DNA of 64,000 bases from an uncultured Modestobacter sp. (lineage in GTDB: Bacteria > Actinomycetota > Actinomycetes > Mycobacteriales > Geodermatophilaceae). The notes under the pieces are model-generated. The model searched no databases. It was not told the DNA's origin and worked only from the letters and a program-made list of their open reading frames with translations. A program made the translations under genes and the position numbers. The stretch lies in NCBI RefSeq assembly GCF_947486615.1, contig NZ_CANKUD010000002.1, positions 496,001-560,000 of the forward strand, in the 5' to 3' direction. Shown one piece after another: positions 1 through 7,771 of the stretch (within the stretch, counting starts at the first letter, position 1; each line of letters opens with the position of its first letter).

Positions 1-378
1 GTAGACCGCACTGGTGCTCTTGAGCACCAGCCGGCGGACCTGCGGGGACCGCTGGCAGGCAGCCAGCAGCTGCATGGTGCCGATGACGTTGAGCTCCTTC
101 ATCGACACCCGCCCCCCGGCACCGGCCGGGGTGGCGCTGATGTTCATGTGGACGACGGTGTCCACCGACGCCGACTCGATCACCTTCCCGATCAACGGGC
201 TGCGAATGTCGGCGCGGACGAACTCGGTGCGCCCGAGGCGGCGGAGCACCTCGGGGGCCGGGGGGACGGTGTCCACCCCGATGACCCGGTCGATCGCCGG
301 GTCTGCGGCGAGCTCGGCCGCCAGCGCGCCGCCCAGCCACCGGCTCACGCCGGTGACGAGGACGACCGCGGGCGGCAC
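1..378 (-). CDS. NAD-dependent sugar epimerase/dehydratase, N-terminal part (runs off window)
   Basis: The first 126 codons of an extended SDR-type epimerase are present; the C-terminus lies beyond position 1. Starting at a GTG, the protein opens with a Rossmann nucleotide-binding loop of the TGVSRWLGGALA type (residues 9-20), then an acidic residue in VIGVD for NAD(P) ribose, a V(R)ADIR segment and a DTVVHMN segment typical of the family; a Ser-Ala-Val-Tyr near the break may start the catalytic region. It lies 10 bp after bS22 and is probably co-transcribed with it. The order proC, BldC-like, bS22, epimerase matches M. tuberculosis Rv0500-Rv0501 (galE2) as I recall it. Substrate unknown. Confidence 0.85.
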   Translation of the reverse strand, partial: MPPAVVLVTGVSRWLGGALAAELAADPAIDRVIGVDTVPPAPEVLRRLGRTEFVRADIRSPLIGKVIESASVDTVVHMNISATPAGAGGRVSMKELNVIGTMQLLAACQRSPQVRRLVLKSTSAVY

Positions 379-388
379 GAGCGTCAGC

Positions 389-487
389 TCACTTCTTGTT
401 GCGCCGCTGCACGCGGGTCTTCTTGAGGAGCTTGCGGTGCTTCTTCTTCGCCATCCGCTTGCGGCGCTTCTTGATGACCGAACCCAT
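389..487 (-). CDS. Small ribosomal subunit protein bS22 (AURKAIP1/COX24 domain)
   Basis: A 32-residue, extremely basic protein, [20 protein letters not shown] and so on, ending RRNKK. It is nearly identical to the actinobacterial 30S protein bS22 (M. tuberculosis Rv0500B), which binds 16S rRNA and carries the AURKAIP1/COX24 C-terminal domain. About half of the residues are Lys or Arg. The gene is too short for most gene callers. It sits between the BldC-like regulator and the epimerase, the same place as in mycobacteria, which makes the call close to certain. Confidence 0.95.
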   Translation of the reverse strand: MGSVIKKRRKRMAKKKHRKLLKKTRVQRRNKK

Positions 488-773
488 GTCCTGCTCCCGA
501 CGTCGTGTCCGCCCAGCGGCCGGGGAGCGTGACCGGGGTGGTCACACAGCTCCGTGGTCCGGGTACCGGGCGAGTGATCTGCTCGTGCGCGGCCACCCCC
601 GCGAGAGGGGGCTCAACCGCTCAGCGCCCGAGCCTACCCGGCCGACCGCCGACGAGCCGGGACGGCCGCCCCGCAGGGCTCTCCACCGCCGACATCCGCC
701 CGTCAGGACCGGCCCGCTGCAGGGGCCCGCCACGAGCTCGCGAGTAGTGGGGCAGCGGGGTCCTTCGACTTCT
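488..773. other. Intergenic region upstream of bS22
   Basis: 286 bp without a credible gene. It must hold the bS22/epimerase promoter and the end of the BldC-like transcript. At 719-770 is one copy of the interspersed GC-rich element described in the findings (on the minus strand it starts AAGGACCCC a few bases after the BldC-like stop). Apart from that I see nothing definable. Confidence 0.5.
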
Positions 774-1127
774 TCAGGCGATGTCGGTGTAGGCGTCGCG
801 CAGGTAGTCGTGCACGGCGCGCTCCGGGACGCGGAAGGAGCGGCCGACGCGGACGGCGGAGAGCTCGCCGCCGTGGACGAGGCGGTAGACGGTCATCTTC
901 GAGACGCGCATCAGGGCGGCGACCTCGGCGACGGTCAGGAAGGCGACGGCGGCGCGGGGGGCCGGGACGGCGGCCGGACGGCCGACCGGCATGGCGGCCG
1001 GGTGGGCCGCGGGCACCGGGCGGGACAGGGCAGCGGCGTTCATGGGGCGACCCATGGGACGCGGGGCCGGGACACCCGGGCGGGTGGTCTGGATGGTGGC
1101 GCGCTGGGGCATGGTCACGTCGTTCAT
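774..1127 (-). CDS. BldC/excisionase-type helix-turn-helix DNA-binding protein
   Basis: 117-residue protein. Residues 1-60 are Pro/Ala/Arg-rich and probably disordered; the last 56 residues are a MerR-like winged HTH of the BldC/AlpA/excisionase class: FLTVAEVAALMRVSKMTVYR is helix-turn-helix, followed by the GELSAVRVGRSFRVP wing. It is the counterpart of M. tuberculosis Rv0500A in both sequence type and position between proC and bS22. BldC of Streptomyces is a developmental regulator that binds DNA by head-to-tail multimerisation. Start chosen at ATG 1127; an internal ATG at 1112 has a GGAG 15 bp upstream and is an alternative that removes five residues. Confidence 0.85.
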   Translation of the reverse strand: MNDVTMPQRATIQTTRPGVPAPRPMGRPMNAAALSRPVPAAHPAAMPVGRPAAVPAPRAAVAFLTVAEVAALMRVSKMTVYRLVHGGELSAVRVGRSFRVPERAVHDYLRDAYTDIA

Positions 1128-1472
1128 CTCCGGTCTCAGCGCTCCCGCGGCCACCGGCTTCCCCACCGGCGGGCGTGTCACGTTCGCGCTGGGAAGACCA
1201 TATGGGGGCCGGAGTGACAGAAGCGATGGGTGAAACGGACAGGCGGACCGGTCCGTCCTGGGCACAAGTGGACAGAGACACCCTGTGACACACCAGTAAC
1301 GGCGTGTTGTCCCCAAGTCGACTCGTCCGTCCAGCCCTCGATCCACAGGAAACTGTGGAAAAACACAGGCGTGTGATTCACCTGTGCACTGCTGGGGCGC
1401 AGCGACACGAGTTCTCAAGGCGCGTCGGCTGCACTCCGCTCGCGCCCGGTGACGGGATCGGGGTCGTACGGG
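1128..1472. other. Intergenic region between proC and the BldC-like gene
   Basis: 345 bp with no coding signal on either strand. Both flanking genes run leftward, so this holds the proC transcript end and the BldC-like promoter. The only structure I see is a 12-bp perfect palindrome, CGGACCGGTCCG, at 1244-1255, which could be an operator. Local composition is less GC-rich than the genes (for example around 1340-1385). Confidence 0.4.
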
Positions 1473-2306
1473 TCAGCCGTCGGCGCGGCCGAGCTCGACC
1501 GAGCGGTCGTGCGCCGCCTCGATCGCCGCGATCAGCGCCGCGCGCACCCCGTGCCGCTCCAGCTCACGGACGGCGGCGATCGTCGTCCCGCCGGGGCTGG
1601 TCACGGCCTCCCGCAGCTGCACCGGGTGCTCTCCGGAGTCGCGCAGCATCACCGCCGAGCCGTAGGCGGTCTGCACGATCAGGTCCGCCGCGAGGTCGCG
1701 GGGCAGGCCGAGCAGGATGCCAGCGTCGATCATCGCCTCGACCAGGAAGAAGAAGTAGGCCGGACCGCTGCCGGACAGCGCCGTCACGGCGTCCTGCTGG
1801 CGCTCGGGCACCCGGCGGACCTCGCCCACCGGCGCCAGCAGGGCCTCGGCCTCGTCCAGGTGCGCCTCGGTCGCGTGCGCGCCGGCCGACAGCACGCTCA
1901 TCCCGGCCTCCACCAGGGCCGGGGTGTTCGGCATGACCCGGACCACCGGCGTCCCCGGGGGCAGGAAGCCCTCGATCCGGGCGGTCGGCACCCCGGCCGC
2001 CACCGAGACCACCAGGTGGTCGGTGGTCACGTGCGGGGCCAGCAGCGCCAGCAGCGCGTCGATGTCCTGCGGCTTCACCGCCAGCAGCAGCACCCGCGCG
2101 CGGGCGGCCGCCCCGGCGAGGTCGGCGGTGCCCACCCCGTGCCGAGCCGCCAGCTCCGCGGCCCGCTGCGGGCTGCGCTCCACCACGAGCACGCCCTCAC
2201 CCGTACCGGCCTGACGCACCAGACCGGCGAGCAGGGCCTCACCGATCTTGCCGCCGCCGATGATGGCCAGCTGGGCGCCCGAGTCGCCGCGTCCCGCAGT
2301 GATCAT
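1473..2306 (-). CDS. proC: Pyrroline-5-carboxylate reductase
   Basis: 277 residues, normal length. Catalyses the last step of proline biosynthesis, reducing 1-pyrroline-5-carboxylate with NAD(P)H, in the cytoplasm. The N-terminus has the dinucleotide fold (IIGGGKIGEALLAGL); the mid-section has VRVMPNTPA; the C-terminal helical domain has the family signature ALSGSGPAYFFF and a TSPGGTT loop. The ATG at 2306 is the only start that puts the Rossmann glycine loop at the usual distance. Divergent from the PfpI gene across the 25-bp repeat array, so any promoter must lie in or beside the repeats. Confidence 0.96.
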   Translation of the reverse strand: MITAGRGDSGAQLAIIGGGKIGEALLAGLVRQAGTGEGVLVVERSPQRAAELAARHGVGTADLAGAAARARVLLLAVKPQDIDALLALLAPHVTTDHLVVSVAAGVPTARIEGFLPPGTPVVRVMPNTPALVEAGMSVLSAGAHATEAHLDEAEALLAPVGEVRRVPERQQDAVTALSGSGPAYFFFLVEAMIDAGILLGLPRDLAADLIVQTAYGSAVMLRDSGEHPVQLREAVTSPGGTTIAAVRELERHGVRAALIAAIEAAHDRSVELGRADG

Positions 2307-2326
2307 GCCGCGACGGTAGTGCCCGG

Positions 2327-2526
2327 CCGTGTGTGCCGCGGACCGGTGGGGCCGTGTGTGCCGCGGACCGGTGGGGCCGTGTGTGCCGCGGACCGGTGGG
2401 GCCGTGTGTGCCGCGGACCGGTGGAGCCGTGTGTGCCGCGGACCGGTGGAGCCGTGTGTGCCGCGGACCGGTGGAGCCGTGTGTGCCGCGGACCGGTGGG
2501 GCCGTGTGTGCCGCGGACCGGTGGGG
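2327..2526. repeat. Tandem repeat, 8 units of 25 bp
   Basis: Eight head-to-tail copies of a 25-bp unit (CCGTGTGTGCCGCGGACCGG then TGGGG or TGGAG) with no spacer: 2327-2351, 2352-2376 and so on to 2502-2526. Units 1-3 and 7-8 end in GGGG, units 4-6 in GGAG; otherwise they are identical. Each unit contains CCGCGG and ACCGGT palindromes. The period is not a multiple of three and open frames through it are artefacts. The array fills nearly all of the 232 bp between the starts of divergent proC and pfpI. Confidence 0.97.
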
Positions 2527-2538
2527 TAGGCGCCGGAC

Positions 2539-3084
2539 ATGTCTGGAGAACTGAACGGCAAGCGGGTCGCGGTGCTCGCCACCGACGGCGTGGAGCAGGT
2601 CGAGCTGGACCAGCCCTGGCAGGCCCTGGTCGACGCGGGGGCCCGGCCGGAGCTGATCGGGCTGGCCGCCGGCACCATCACCGCCTACGACCACATCGAC
2701 AAGGGCGACACCAAGGACGTCGACGTGGCGTTGTCCGACGCCGACCCCTCCGCCTACGACGCGCTGGTGCTGCCCGGCGGGGTGATCAACGGCGACTTCG
2801 TGCGGGCCGACCCGGCCGCCGTCTCCTTCGTGAAGGCGTTCTTCAACGCCGGCAAGCCGGTGGCGGCCATCTGCCACGCACCGTGGGTGCTCGCCGAGGC
2901 CGACGTGGTGCGCGGCCGCCGGATGACCTCCTGGCCCTCCCTGCAGACCGACCTGCGCAACGCCGGCGCGGAGTGGGTCGACGAGGAGGTCGTCGTCGAC
3001 GGCAACCTCACCACCAGCCGCAAGCCCGACGACCTGCCCGCCTTCGGGCGCACCCTGGTCGAGCAGTTCGCCGCAGCCGGCTGA
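2539..3084 (+). CDS. DJ-1/PfpI family protein (class I glutamine amidotransferase fold)
   Basis: 181 residues, typical for the PfpI/YhbO subgroup. The nucleophile elbow is AAICHAPW with Cys112 followed by His113, and an early Glu in the DGVEQVEL segment is in the expected place for the acidic partner. The family includes deglycase/protease-like stress proteins; actual activity here is not known. ATG at 2539; a TAGGCG hexamer six bases upstream would suit a leaderless -10 but lacks the final T. Divergent from proC, with the 25-bp repeats directly upstream. Confidence 0.9.
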   Translation: MSGELNGKRVAVLATDGVEQVELDQPWQALVDAGARPELIGLAAGTITAYDHIDKGDTKDVDVALSDADPSAYDALVLPGGVINGDFVRADPAAVSFVKAFFNAGKPVAAICHAPWVLAEADVVRGRRMTSWPSLQTDLRNAGAEWVDEEVVVDGNLTTSRKPDDLPAFGRTLVEQFAAAG

Positions 3085-3099
3085 CGCCGGGCGCCCCGG

Positions 3100-4089
3100 T
3101 CAGCCGGCCGCGAGCAGACCGGCGGCCGGGGCGATGACCAGCACGGTCGCGGCCAGCAGCAGCACCGCCAGCAGCTGCACGCCCAGCGGGCCCTGCCCCT
3201 GGCGCTTCCGCCAGGCCGCCACACCCGCGACCAACCCGGTGATGGTCAACGGCGCGGCCACCAGGGCGCCGTAGGGCACCAGCTCCCACAGCACGGTGAA
3301 GAGGAAGTAGACGCCGACCCCGACGGCCAGGGCGACCACCAGCTCCCCCACGAACCGCGCCCACGCCAGGGCGCCGTCCCGGCCGGTGAGCGGTTCGGGC
3401 TCCGCCGTGCCGGCCGCCGCCTGGGCCGCGACGACCGGGATGGGCCCGGTGACCGGGTGCTCGGTGGCCCGGCGGGCCCGGGCGGCCGCCTCGGCCGCCT
3501 TCGACTGCGGGGTCGACCGCGCGGTTGCCGACGACGATCCCGTGCTGGGTGAGCCGGCCGGGATCGCCGACGTCGACGGACCCTGGCCGTACAGCGCGGC
3601 GTCGTTGTCGCTCTTGCGCCGGGCCGGCACGACCGGCGGGCCGGCGGCGTCGGCCCGCGAGCCGACCGGTCCGGTCCCGGACAGCGGCCCCGGGCCGGCC
3701 GGGGCCGGCTGCGGTGCGGCGGCCGGCGCGCGGGGCGGCGTCGGCGTGTCCGGGCTGGCCAGCCCGGCGGCGGGGCGCCAGGCGGGCTCCGGTGCCGGGG
3801 TCCACACCGGCTGCGACCGGGCGGGGGTGGCGGCCGGGCCACGGGTGTTGGCGCCCGGGGCCCGGGGCGCGGCGCGGGGGGCCTGCGGGGCGGGGTCGGC
3901 GCGGCCGGTGTCGACGCGGGCGTTGCGGCCGGTCGTGGGGACGCGCGGGGTGCGGCCGGTCGCCGACGGGTCCTCCCCCGTCTTGCGCCGCCGGCCCGGG
4001 CGGGTGCCCAGCTCGCTCTCCAGCCCGTGCTCGCGCAGGATCTCCGCCAGCGAGCGGACGCTGTACTCCCCTGAGTCAGGCTGCGACAT
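3100..4089 (-). CDS. Proline-rich protein with C-terminal membrane segments (Rv0497-like)
   Basis: 329 residues. The first about 30 residues are a compact region (SVRSLAEILREHGLESE), the next 190 are Pro/Ala/Arg-rich and low complexity, and the last about 100 contain three hydrophobic helices (around 232-256, 260-280 and 298-325). The start overlaps the ppx stop by one base (TGATG), so the two are co-translated. M. tuberculosis Rv0497, next to ppx1 (Rv0496), has the same layout. Function unknown; the coupling suggests a membrane partner of the polyphosphate/(p)ppGpp enzyme, which is inference. Confidence 0.8.
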   Translation of the reverse strand: MSQPDSGEYSVRSLAEILREHGLESELGTRPGRRRKTGEDPSATGRTPRVPTTGRNARVDTGRADPAPQAPRAAPRAPGANTRGPAATPARSQPVWTPAPEPAWRPAAGLASPDTPTPPRAPAAAPQPAPAGPGPLSGTGPVGSRADAAGPPVVPARRKSDNDAALYGQGPSTSAIPAGSPSTGSSSATARSTPQSKAAEAAARARRATEHPVTGPIPVVAAQAAAGTAEPEPLTGRDGALAWARFVGELVVALAVGVGVYFLFTVLWELVPYGALVAAPLTITGLVAGVAAWRKRQGQGPLGVQLLAVLLLAATVLVIAPAAGLLAAG

Positions 4090-5033
4090 CAGGCTCCCTC
4101 CAGCTGGTCCAGGCGGCGGAGGATGACTCCCTCACGCAGCGCCCACGGGCAGATCCGCACGCACGGTACGTCCACCGCCCGCATCGCGGCCTGCGCCACG
4201 ACGGCACCGGCCGGCACCTGGTGCGCCCGCTGCGCGGAGACGCCCTGCAGTTCGGCCAACGCGGCGGACTCGATCCGCGACACGAAGCCGCGCACCTGGG
4301 ACAGCCCGGTGTCCGTCAGCTCCCGCGGGGTGCGGAGCCCGGCCCCGGACGGCGCAGCCCCGGCCAGCCGGGCCAGGGTCCGGAACGTCTTGGAGGTGGC
4401 GGCGACCAGGTCGGGGTCCCCGGCGCCGCGCAGCTCCTTGCCGACCGGGGCCAGCAGCTCCGCGGCGTAGCGGTCGAGGTCGGCGAGCGCGGCCAGGTCC
4501 GGCCGCCCGCCCACCTCGGCGCGGGGCAGGAACCGGCGGGTCATCCGGCCTGCCCCCAGCGGCACCGACAGGGCGACGTCGGGGTCCTCGTCCACGCCGG
4601 TGGCCAGCTCCAGCGACCCGCCGCCGATGTCGAGCACCAGCAGCCGGCCGGCGCTCCAGCCGAACCAGCGTCGGACGGCGAGGAAGGTCAGCCGCGCCTC
4701 GTCCTCCCCGGACAGCACCTGCAGGTCCACCCCGGTCTGCTCCCGCACCCGGCGGAGCACCGCGGCACCGTTCTCAGCCTCCCGGATCGCCGAGGTCACG
4801 AAGGCCATCAGCTCGTCGCAACGCCGCTCGGCGGCCTGCTGTCTGGCCCGGTTCACCGCGTTGAGCAGGGACTTCTCCCCCGCCTTGGACAGCTTGCCGT
4901 CCGGGCCGATCTGCTCGGCCAGCCGCAGCACCGAGCGGTCGTCGTGCATCGGCGTCGGGTGCGCGCCACGGTGCGCGTCGACCACCACCAGGTGCACCGT
5001 GTTCGAGCCGACGTCCAGCACCCCGAGTCGCAT
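4089..5033 (-). CDS. ppx: Ppx/GppA exopolyphosphatase / pppGpp phosphohydrolase
   Basis: 314 residues, the short single-module actinobacterial form (ASKHA fold). Motifs: LGVLDVGSNTVHL at the start (phosphate-1 loop), LSGEDEARLTF, and VLDIGGGSLEL (phosphate-2). It should remove phosphate from polyphosphate or from pppGpp in the cytoplasm. Start ATG 5033 places the DVGSN loop at residues 7-11, as in homologues. Downstream gene overlaps by one base. The nearby senX3-regX3/phoU locus makes a link with phosphate homeostasis plausible. Confidence 0.93.
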   Translation of the reverse strand: MRLGVLDVGSNTVHLVVVDAHRGAHPTPMHDDRSVLRLAEQIGPDGKLSKAGEKSLLNAVNRARQQAAERRCDELMAFVTSAIREAENGAAVLRRVREQTGVDLQVLSGEDEARLTFLAVRRWFGWSAGRLLVLDIGGGSLELATGVDEDPDVALSVPLGAGRMTRRFLPRAEVGGRPDLAALADLDRYAAELLAPVGKELRGAGDPDLVAATSKTFRTLARLAGAAPSGAGLRTPRELTDTGLSQVRGFVSRIESAALAELQGVSAQRAHQVPAGAVVAQAAMRAVDVPCVRICPWALREGVILRRLDQLEGA

Positions 5034-5120
5034 GCCCGAGAGTCTGCCTGGCCCCTCAAGAGGCTCGCGCCGAGCGGAGCGACGTGAAGAGGAGGGGGCC
5101 CCTGTCACTACGCTGCGCCG

Positions 5121-5960
5121 GTGGACCCGAGCACGCCTGCCGACCCCCCGTCCGAGGTCGGCCTGGACTTCCCGCGCGAGTGGATCGAGTTCATCGACCC
5201 CGCCGACCCCGAGCACCTCGTCCGGGCCGACCTGACCTGGCTGACCAGCGCCTGGACCTGCGTGTTCGGTCGCGGCTGCGCCGGTGTGGTGGCCGGTCGC
5301 GCCGAGGACGGCTGCTGCAACCACGGTGCGTTCTTCACCGACACCGACGACCTGGACCGGGTCGAGGCGGCGGTGGCCGACCTGACCCCGGCCGACTGGC
5401 AGCACCATCCGGGGACGACGACCGGGCGCGAGGACTGGACCGAGCCGGACACGCTGACCGAGCCGGCCCCGGGCGAGACCGCCGAGGAGGCGCTGCGCAC
5501 CCGGGTGGTCGACGGGGCCTGCGTCTTCCTCAACCGGCCCGGCCACCCCGCCGGTCAGGGCTGCGCGCTGCACGCGATGGCGCTGCGGCAGGGCCGGCAC
5601 CCGCTGGAGACCAAGCCGGACGTCTGCTGGCAGCTGCCGGTGCGCCGCGAGCAGGAGTGGGTCGACCGCCCCGACGAGACGCGGGTGCTGGTCTCCAGCA
5701 TCGGCGAGTTCGACCGCCGCGGGTGGGGACCGGGCGGGCACGACCTGCACTGGTGGTGCACCGGCTCGCCGACGGCGCACGTGGCCGCCGAGCCGCTGGT
5801 GGAGACCTACGGCCCGGAGCTCACCGAGCTGCTCGGCCCGGCCGCCTACGCGGAGCTACGCCGGCTGACCGAGGCCCGCCTCGACGCCGGGCTCGTCGCC
5901 CCCCACCCCGCCAGCCCCCGGCCGGTCCCGGTGGAGCTGCACCGACGCCGTCCCGACTGA
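5121..5960 (+). CDS. Cysteine-rich conserved actinobacterial protein (Rv0495c position)
   Basis: 279 residues with eight cysteines: 47, 53, 65, 66, 134, 148, 169 and 213, arranged as a front cluster (WTCVFGRGC...GCCNHGAFF) and a second one (GACVFLNRP...GQGCALH...DVCW). The pattern suggests metal or Fe-S binding, somewhat like YkgJ/DUF3109 cysteine-cluster proteins, but I cannot name the family securely. Position next to ppx matches M. tuberculosis Rv0495c. GTG start; a TACGCT hexamer ends six bases before it, so a leaderless transcript is likely. Its last 105 bases overlap the convergent GlxA-type regulator. Confidence 0.8.
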   Translation: MDPSTPADPPSEVGLDFPREWIEFIDPADPEHLVRADLTWLTSAWTCVFGRGCAGVVAGRAEDGCCNHGAFFTDTDDLDRVEAAVADLTPADWQHHPGTTTGREDWTEPDTLTEPAPGETAEEALRTRVVDGACVFLNRPGHPAGQGCALHAMALRQGRHPLETKPDVCWQLPVRREQEWVDRPDETRVLVSSIGEFDRRGWGPGGHDLHWWCTGSPTAHVAAEPLVETYGPELTELLGPAAYAELRRLTEARLDAGLVAPHPASPRPVPVELHRRRPD

Positions 5961-6932
5961 GCGGGCTCCGGCCCGGAAGGTCTGCCGGTAGGCGCGCGGG
6001 GAGACCCCGCGCCGCCGGGCGAACTGCTCGCGCAGCCCGGCGGCGGTGCCGAAGCCGACCAGCCGGGCGATCTCCTCGACGGGAGCGTCGCTGTTCTCGA
6101 GCAGCGCCTCGGCGGCGGCCAGCCGCTGGGCGAGCAGCCAGGCGTGCGGCGTCGTCCCGGTGGTGGCCTTGAAGCGCCGGGCGAAGCTGCGGGGGCTCAT
6201 CAGCGCCCTGCGGGCGAGCAGCTCGACGCTGATCTCCTCCGCCAGGTTCGCCCGGGCCCACTCCAGGACGACGCCCAGCAGGTCGTCCTCGACGCGGGCG
6301 ACCGGGGTGTCGATGAACTGGGCCTGCCCGCCGTCCCGGTGCGGGGGCACGACCATCTCCCGGGCCAGCGCGTTGGCGGAGGCGGCTCCCCACTCCCGGC
6401 GGACCAGGTGCAGCAGCGCGTCGATGCCACTGGCCGTCCCGGCCCCGGTGATCACCTGGCCGTTGTCGACGTACAGGACGGCGGGGTCGACCTGCACCCG
6501 GGGGAACCGCGCGGCCAGCTCGCCGGCGTACCTCCAGTGCGTGGACGCCCGCTGGCCGTCGAGCAGCCCGGCCCAGGCCAGCACGAACGCCCCGGTGCAG
6601 TGGCTGACGACCATCGCGCCGCGGGAGTGGGCGGCGCGCAGCGCGTCGAGCAGCTCCGCCGGCGGCTGCTGGTCCAGCTGCTCCCAGGCGGTGATCAGCA
6701 CGATGTCGGAGACCGCCAGCCGGTCCAGCCCGTGGTCGACGAGCATCGCGAGCCCGGTGTCGCTGCGGAGCACGCCCGGTCGCTGGGAGACGAGCGCGAA
6801 GTCGAACCGGGGCAGGCCCATCTCCCGGCGGTCGTAGCCGAACACCTCGGCGGCCACGCCGATCCCGAAGCTACCCACGATCCCGTCGGTGACCACGAGG
6901 CTGACGACCAGCGGACGGTCCGATGTGCTCAT
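5856..6932 (-). CDS. GlxA family AraC-type transcriptional regulator
   Basis: 358 residues. Residues about 10-185 are a DJ-1/PfpI-like domain ([44 protein letters not shown]), and about 225-325 the AraC double helix-turn-helix ([20 protein letters not shown], then a second HTH ending [16 protein letters not shown]). This is the GlxA/FtrA layout; such proteins usually activate catabolic or detoxification genes in response to a small metabolite. ATG 6932 begins [10 protein letters not shown]. The C-terminal 35 residues run antisense through the end of the Cys-rich gene and may not be under the same constraint. Target genes are not visible here. Confidence 0.9.
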   Translation of the reverse strand: MSTSDRPLVVSLVVTDGIVGSFGIGVAAEVFGYDRREMGLPRFDFALVSQRPGVLRSDTGLAMLVDHGLDRLAVSDIVLITAWEQLDQQPPAELLDALRAAHSRGAMVVSHCTGAFVLAWAGLLDGQRASTHWRYAGELAARFPRVQVDPAVLYVDNGQVITGAGTASGIDALLHLVRREWGAASANALAREMVVPPHRDGGQAQFIDTPVARVEDDLLGVVLEWARANLAEEISVELLARRALMSPRSFARRFKATTGTTPHAWLLAQRLAAAEALLENSDAPVEEIARLVGFGTAAGLREQFARRRGVSPRAYRQTFRAGARSVGTASVQLHRDRPGAGGVGGDEPGVEAGLGQPA

Positions 6933-7013
6933 GGGCACAGCATGGCAGGAACGTTGCGACTGCGGTCGGTCCTGCCACTCGTCGGGTGACTCGCGTCCGC
7001 GCAGGCTCTGTCC

Positions 7014-7265
7014 ATGTTGCTGATCACCTGCCCCGTGACCCGGACCGACGAGCTGGTCGCCCACCGGCGCATCAGGTCGGTCGTCAACCACCCGACGCAC
7101 ATCGCGGTGAGCCTGGAGTGCCCCGCCTGCGGCGGCACCCACGTGGTGCGCACCGGCCGCCGCTGGGAAGCCGCCCGGGCCCGCGCCGGCACCGCCTCCC
7201 GGGCCGCCGCACAGACCTCCGTCGCCGACGCGGCCCGAGCTGCGCGCGCCGGGGTCCCGGCGTAG
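7014..7265 (+). CDS. Small protein with CxxC zinc-ribbon-like motif
   Basis: 83 residues. The segment SLECPACGGTHVVRTGR has a CPACGG knuckle typical of half a zinc ribbon, plus a second Cys near the N-terminus (ITCPVT). The second half is Ala/Arg-rich. Codon use has the strong third-position GC of neighbours and the opposite frames are less convincing, so it is probably real. It ends 10 bp before the DUF3072 gene. Function unknown. Confidence 0.6.
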   Translation: MLLITCPVTRTDELVAHRRIRSVVNHPTHIAVSLECPACGGTHVVRTGRRWEAARARAGTASRAAAQTSVADAARAARAGVPA

Positions 7266-7275
7266 CTTCGAACAC

Positions 7276-7494
7276 ATGAGCGAAGCGAACAGCACCGGTC
7301 CGGACAGCCCGCAGAGCACCGAGAAGGACCCTTCGGACTGGGTCACCGGCGGCGAGCCGGCCACCGGCGCGCAGAAGAGCTACCTGAACACCCTGGCCCG
7401 CGAGGCCCAGGAGGACGTCCCCGACGACATCAGCAAGGCCGACGCCTCCAAGAAGATCGACGAACTCCAGGAAGAGACCGGCCGCGGCCAGTAG
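7276..7494 (+). CDS. DUF3072 domain protein
   Basis: 72 residues, acidic and hydrophilic. The core DPSDWVTGGEPATGAQKSYL followed by NTLAREA and a helix with KADASKKIDELQ is the DUF3072 signature. Members are short proteins common in actinobacteria and proteobacteria with no known role. ATG 7276 is preceded by TAGCTT ending seven bases upstream, which fits leaderless transcription; the TAG is also the stop of the preceding ORF. Confidence 0.85.
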   Translation: MSEANSTGPDSPQSTEKDPSDWVTGGEPATGAQKSYLNTLAREAQEDVPDDISKADASKKIDELQEETGRGQ

Positions 7495-7556
7495 CAGCAG
7501 CGTCTCCCGCCCCTCTGGCTCCCAGGCCAGGGGACGAGGTACGGACGCCGAAGGCG

Positions 7557-7600
7557 GTGACGCCGGACGGCGGGCCCGCAGGGTCCACCTCCGGCGTCAC
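7557..7600. terminator. Inverted repeat, copy 1 of a duplicated element
   Basis: A perfect 10-bp stem (GTGACGCCGG with CCGGCGTCAC) around a 24-nt GC-rich loop. It lies between convergent DUF3072 and regX3, so a bidirectional terminator is the simplest reading. An almost identical copy lies 105 bp to the right, with the third stem pair swapped. Confidence 0.6.
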
Positions 7601-7661
7601 GGAAACGGCTCAGCGCAGGCCGACCCGACACCTGCTCGCGGGGCACGAGACGCCGCAGGCG

Positions 7662-7705
7662 GTCACGCCGGACGGCGGGCCCGCAGGGTCCACCTCCGGC
7701 GTGAC
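7662..7705. terminator. Inverted repeat, copy 2 of a duplicated element
   Basis: Stem GTCACGCCGG with CCGGCGTGAC and a loop identical to copy 1. The stem differs from copy 1 by a compensated G-C to C-G swap, so pairing is preserved. The flanks (GGCGGT before, ACGG(G)AAACGGCTCAGC after) are also duplicated. Confidence 0.6.
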
Positions 7706-7771
7706 GGGAAACGGCTCAGCACAGCGTGACCCGACTCCTGGCTGCGGTGCGATCCGGAGGATCGCAATGGA

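Noticed and set aside
1244-1255. 12-bp palindrome CGGACCGGTCCG as a definite operator
   Set aside because: Too short and chance-prone in this composition; noted only as a candidate.
2327-2526. CRISPR array
   Set aside because: Repeats are directly adjacent with no spacers and there are no cas genes.
2329-2554. Repeat-encoded proteins (CRGPVGPCVPRTGGAV type)
   Set aside because: Pure product of the 25-bp tandem repeat read in different frames, no RBS and no homology expected.
1449-3137. 562-codon plus-strand frame through proC and the repeats
   Set aside because: Antisense of proC then a repeat-encoded stretch; no domain, and proC is certain.
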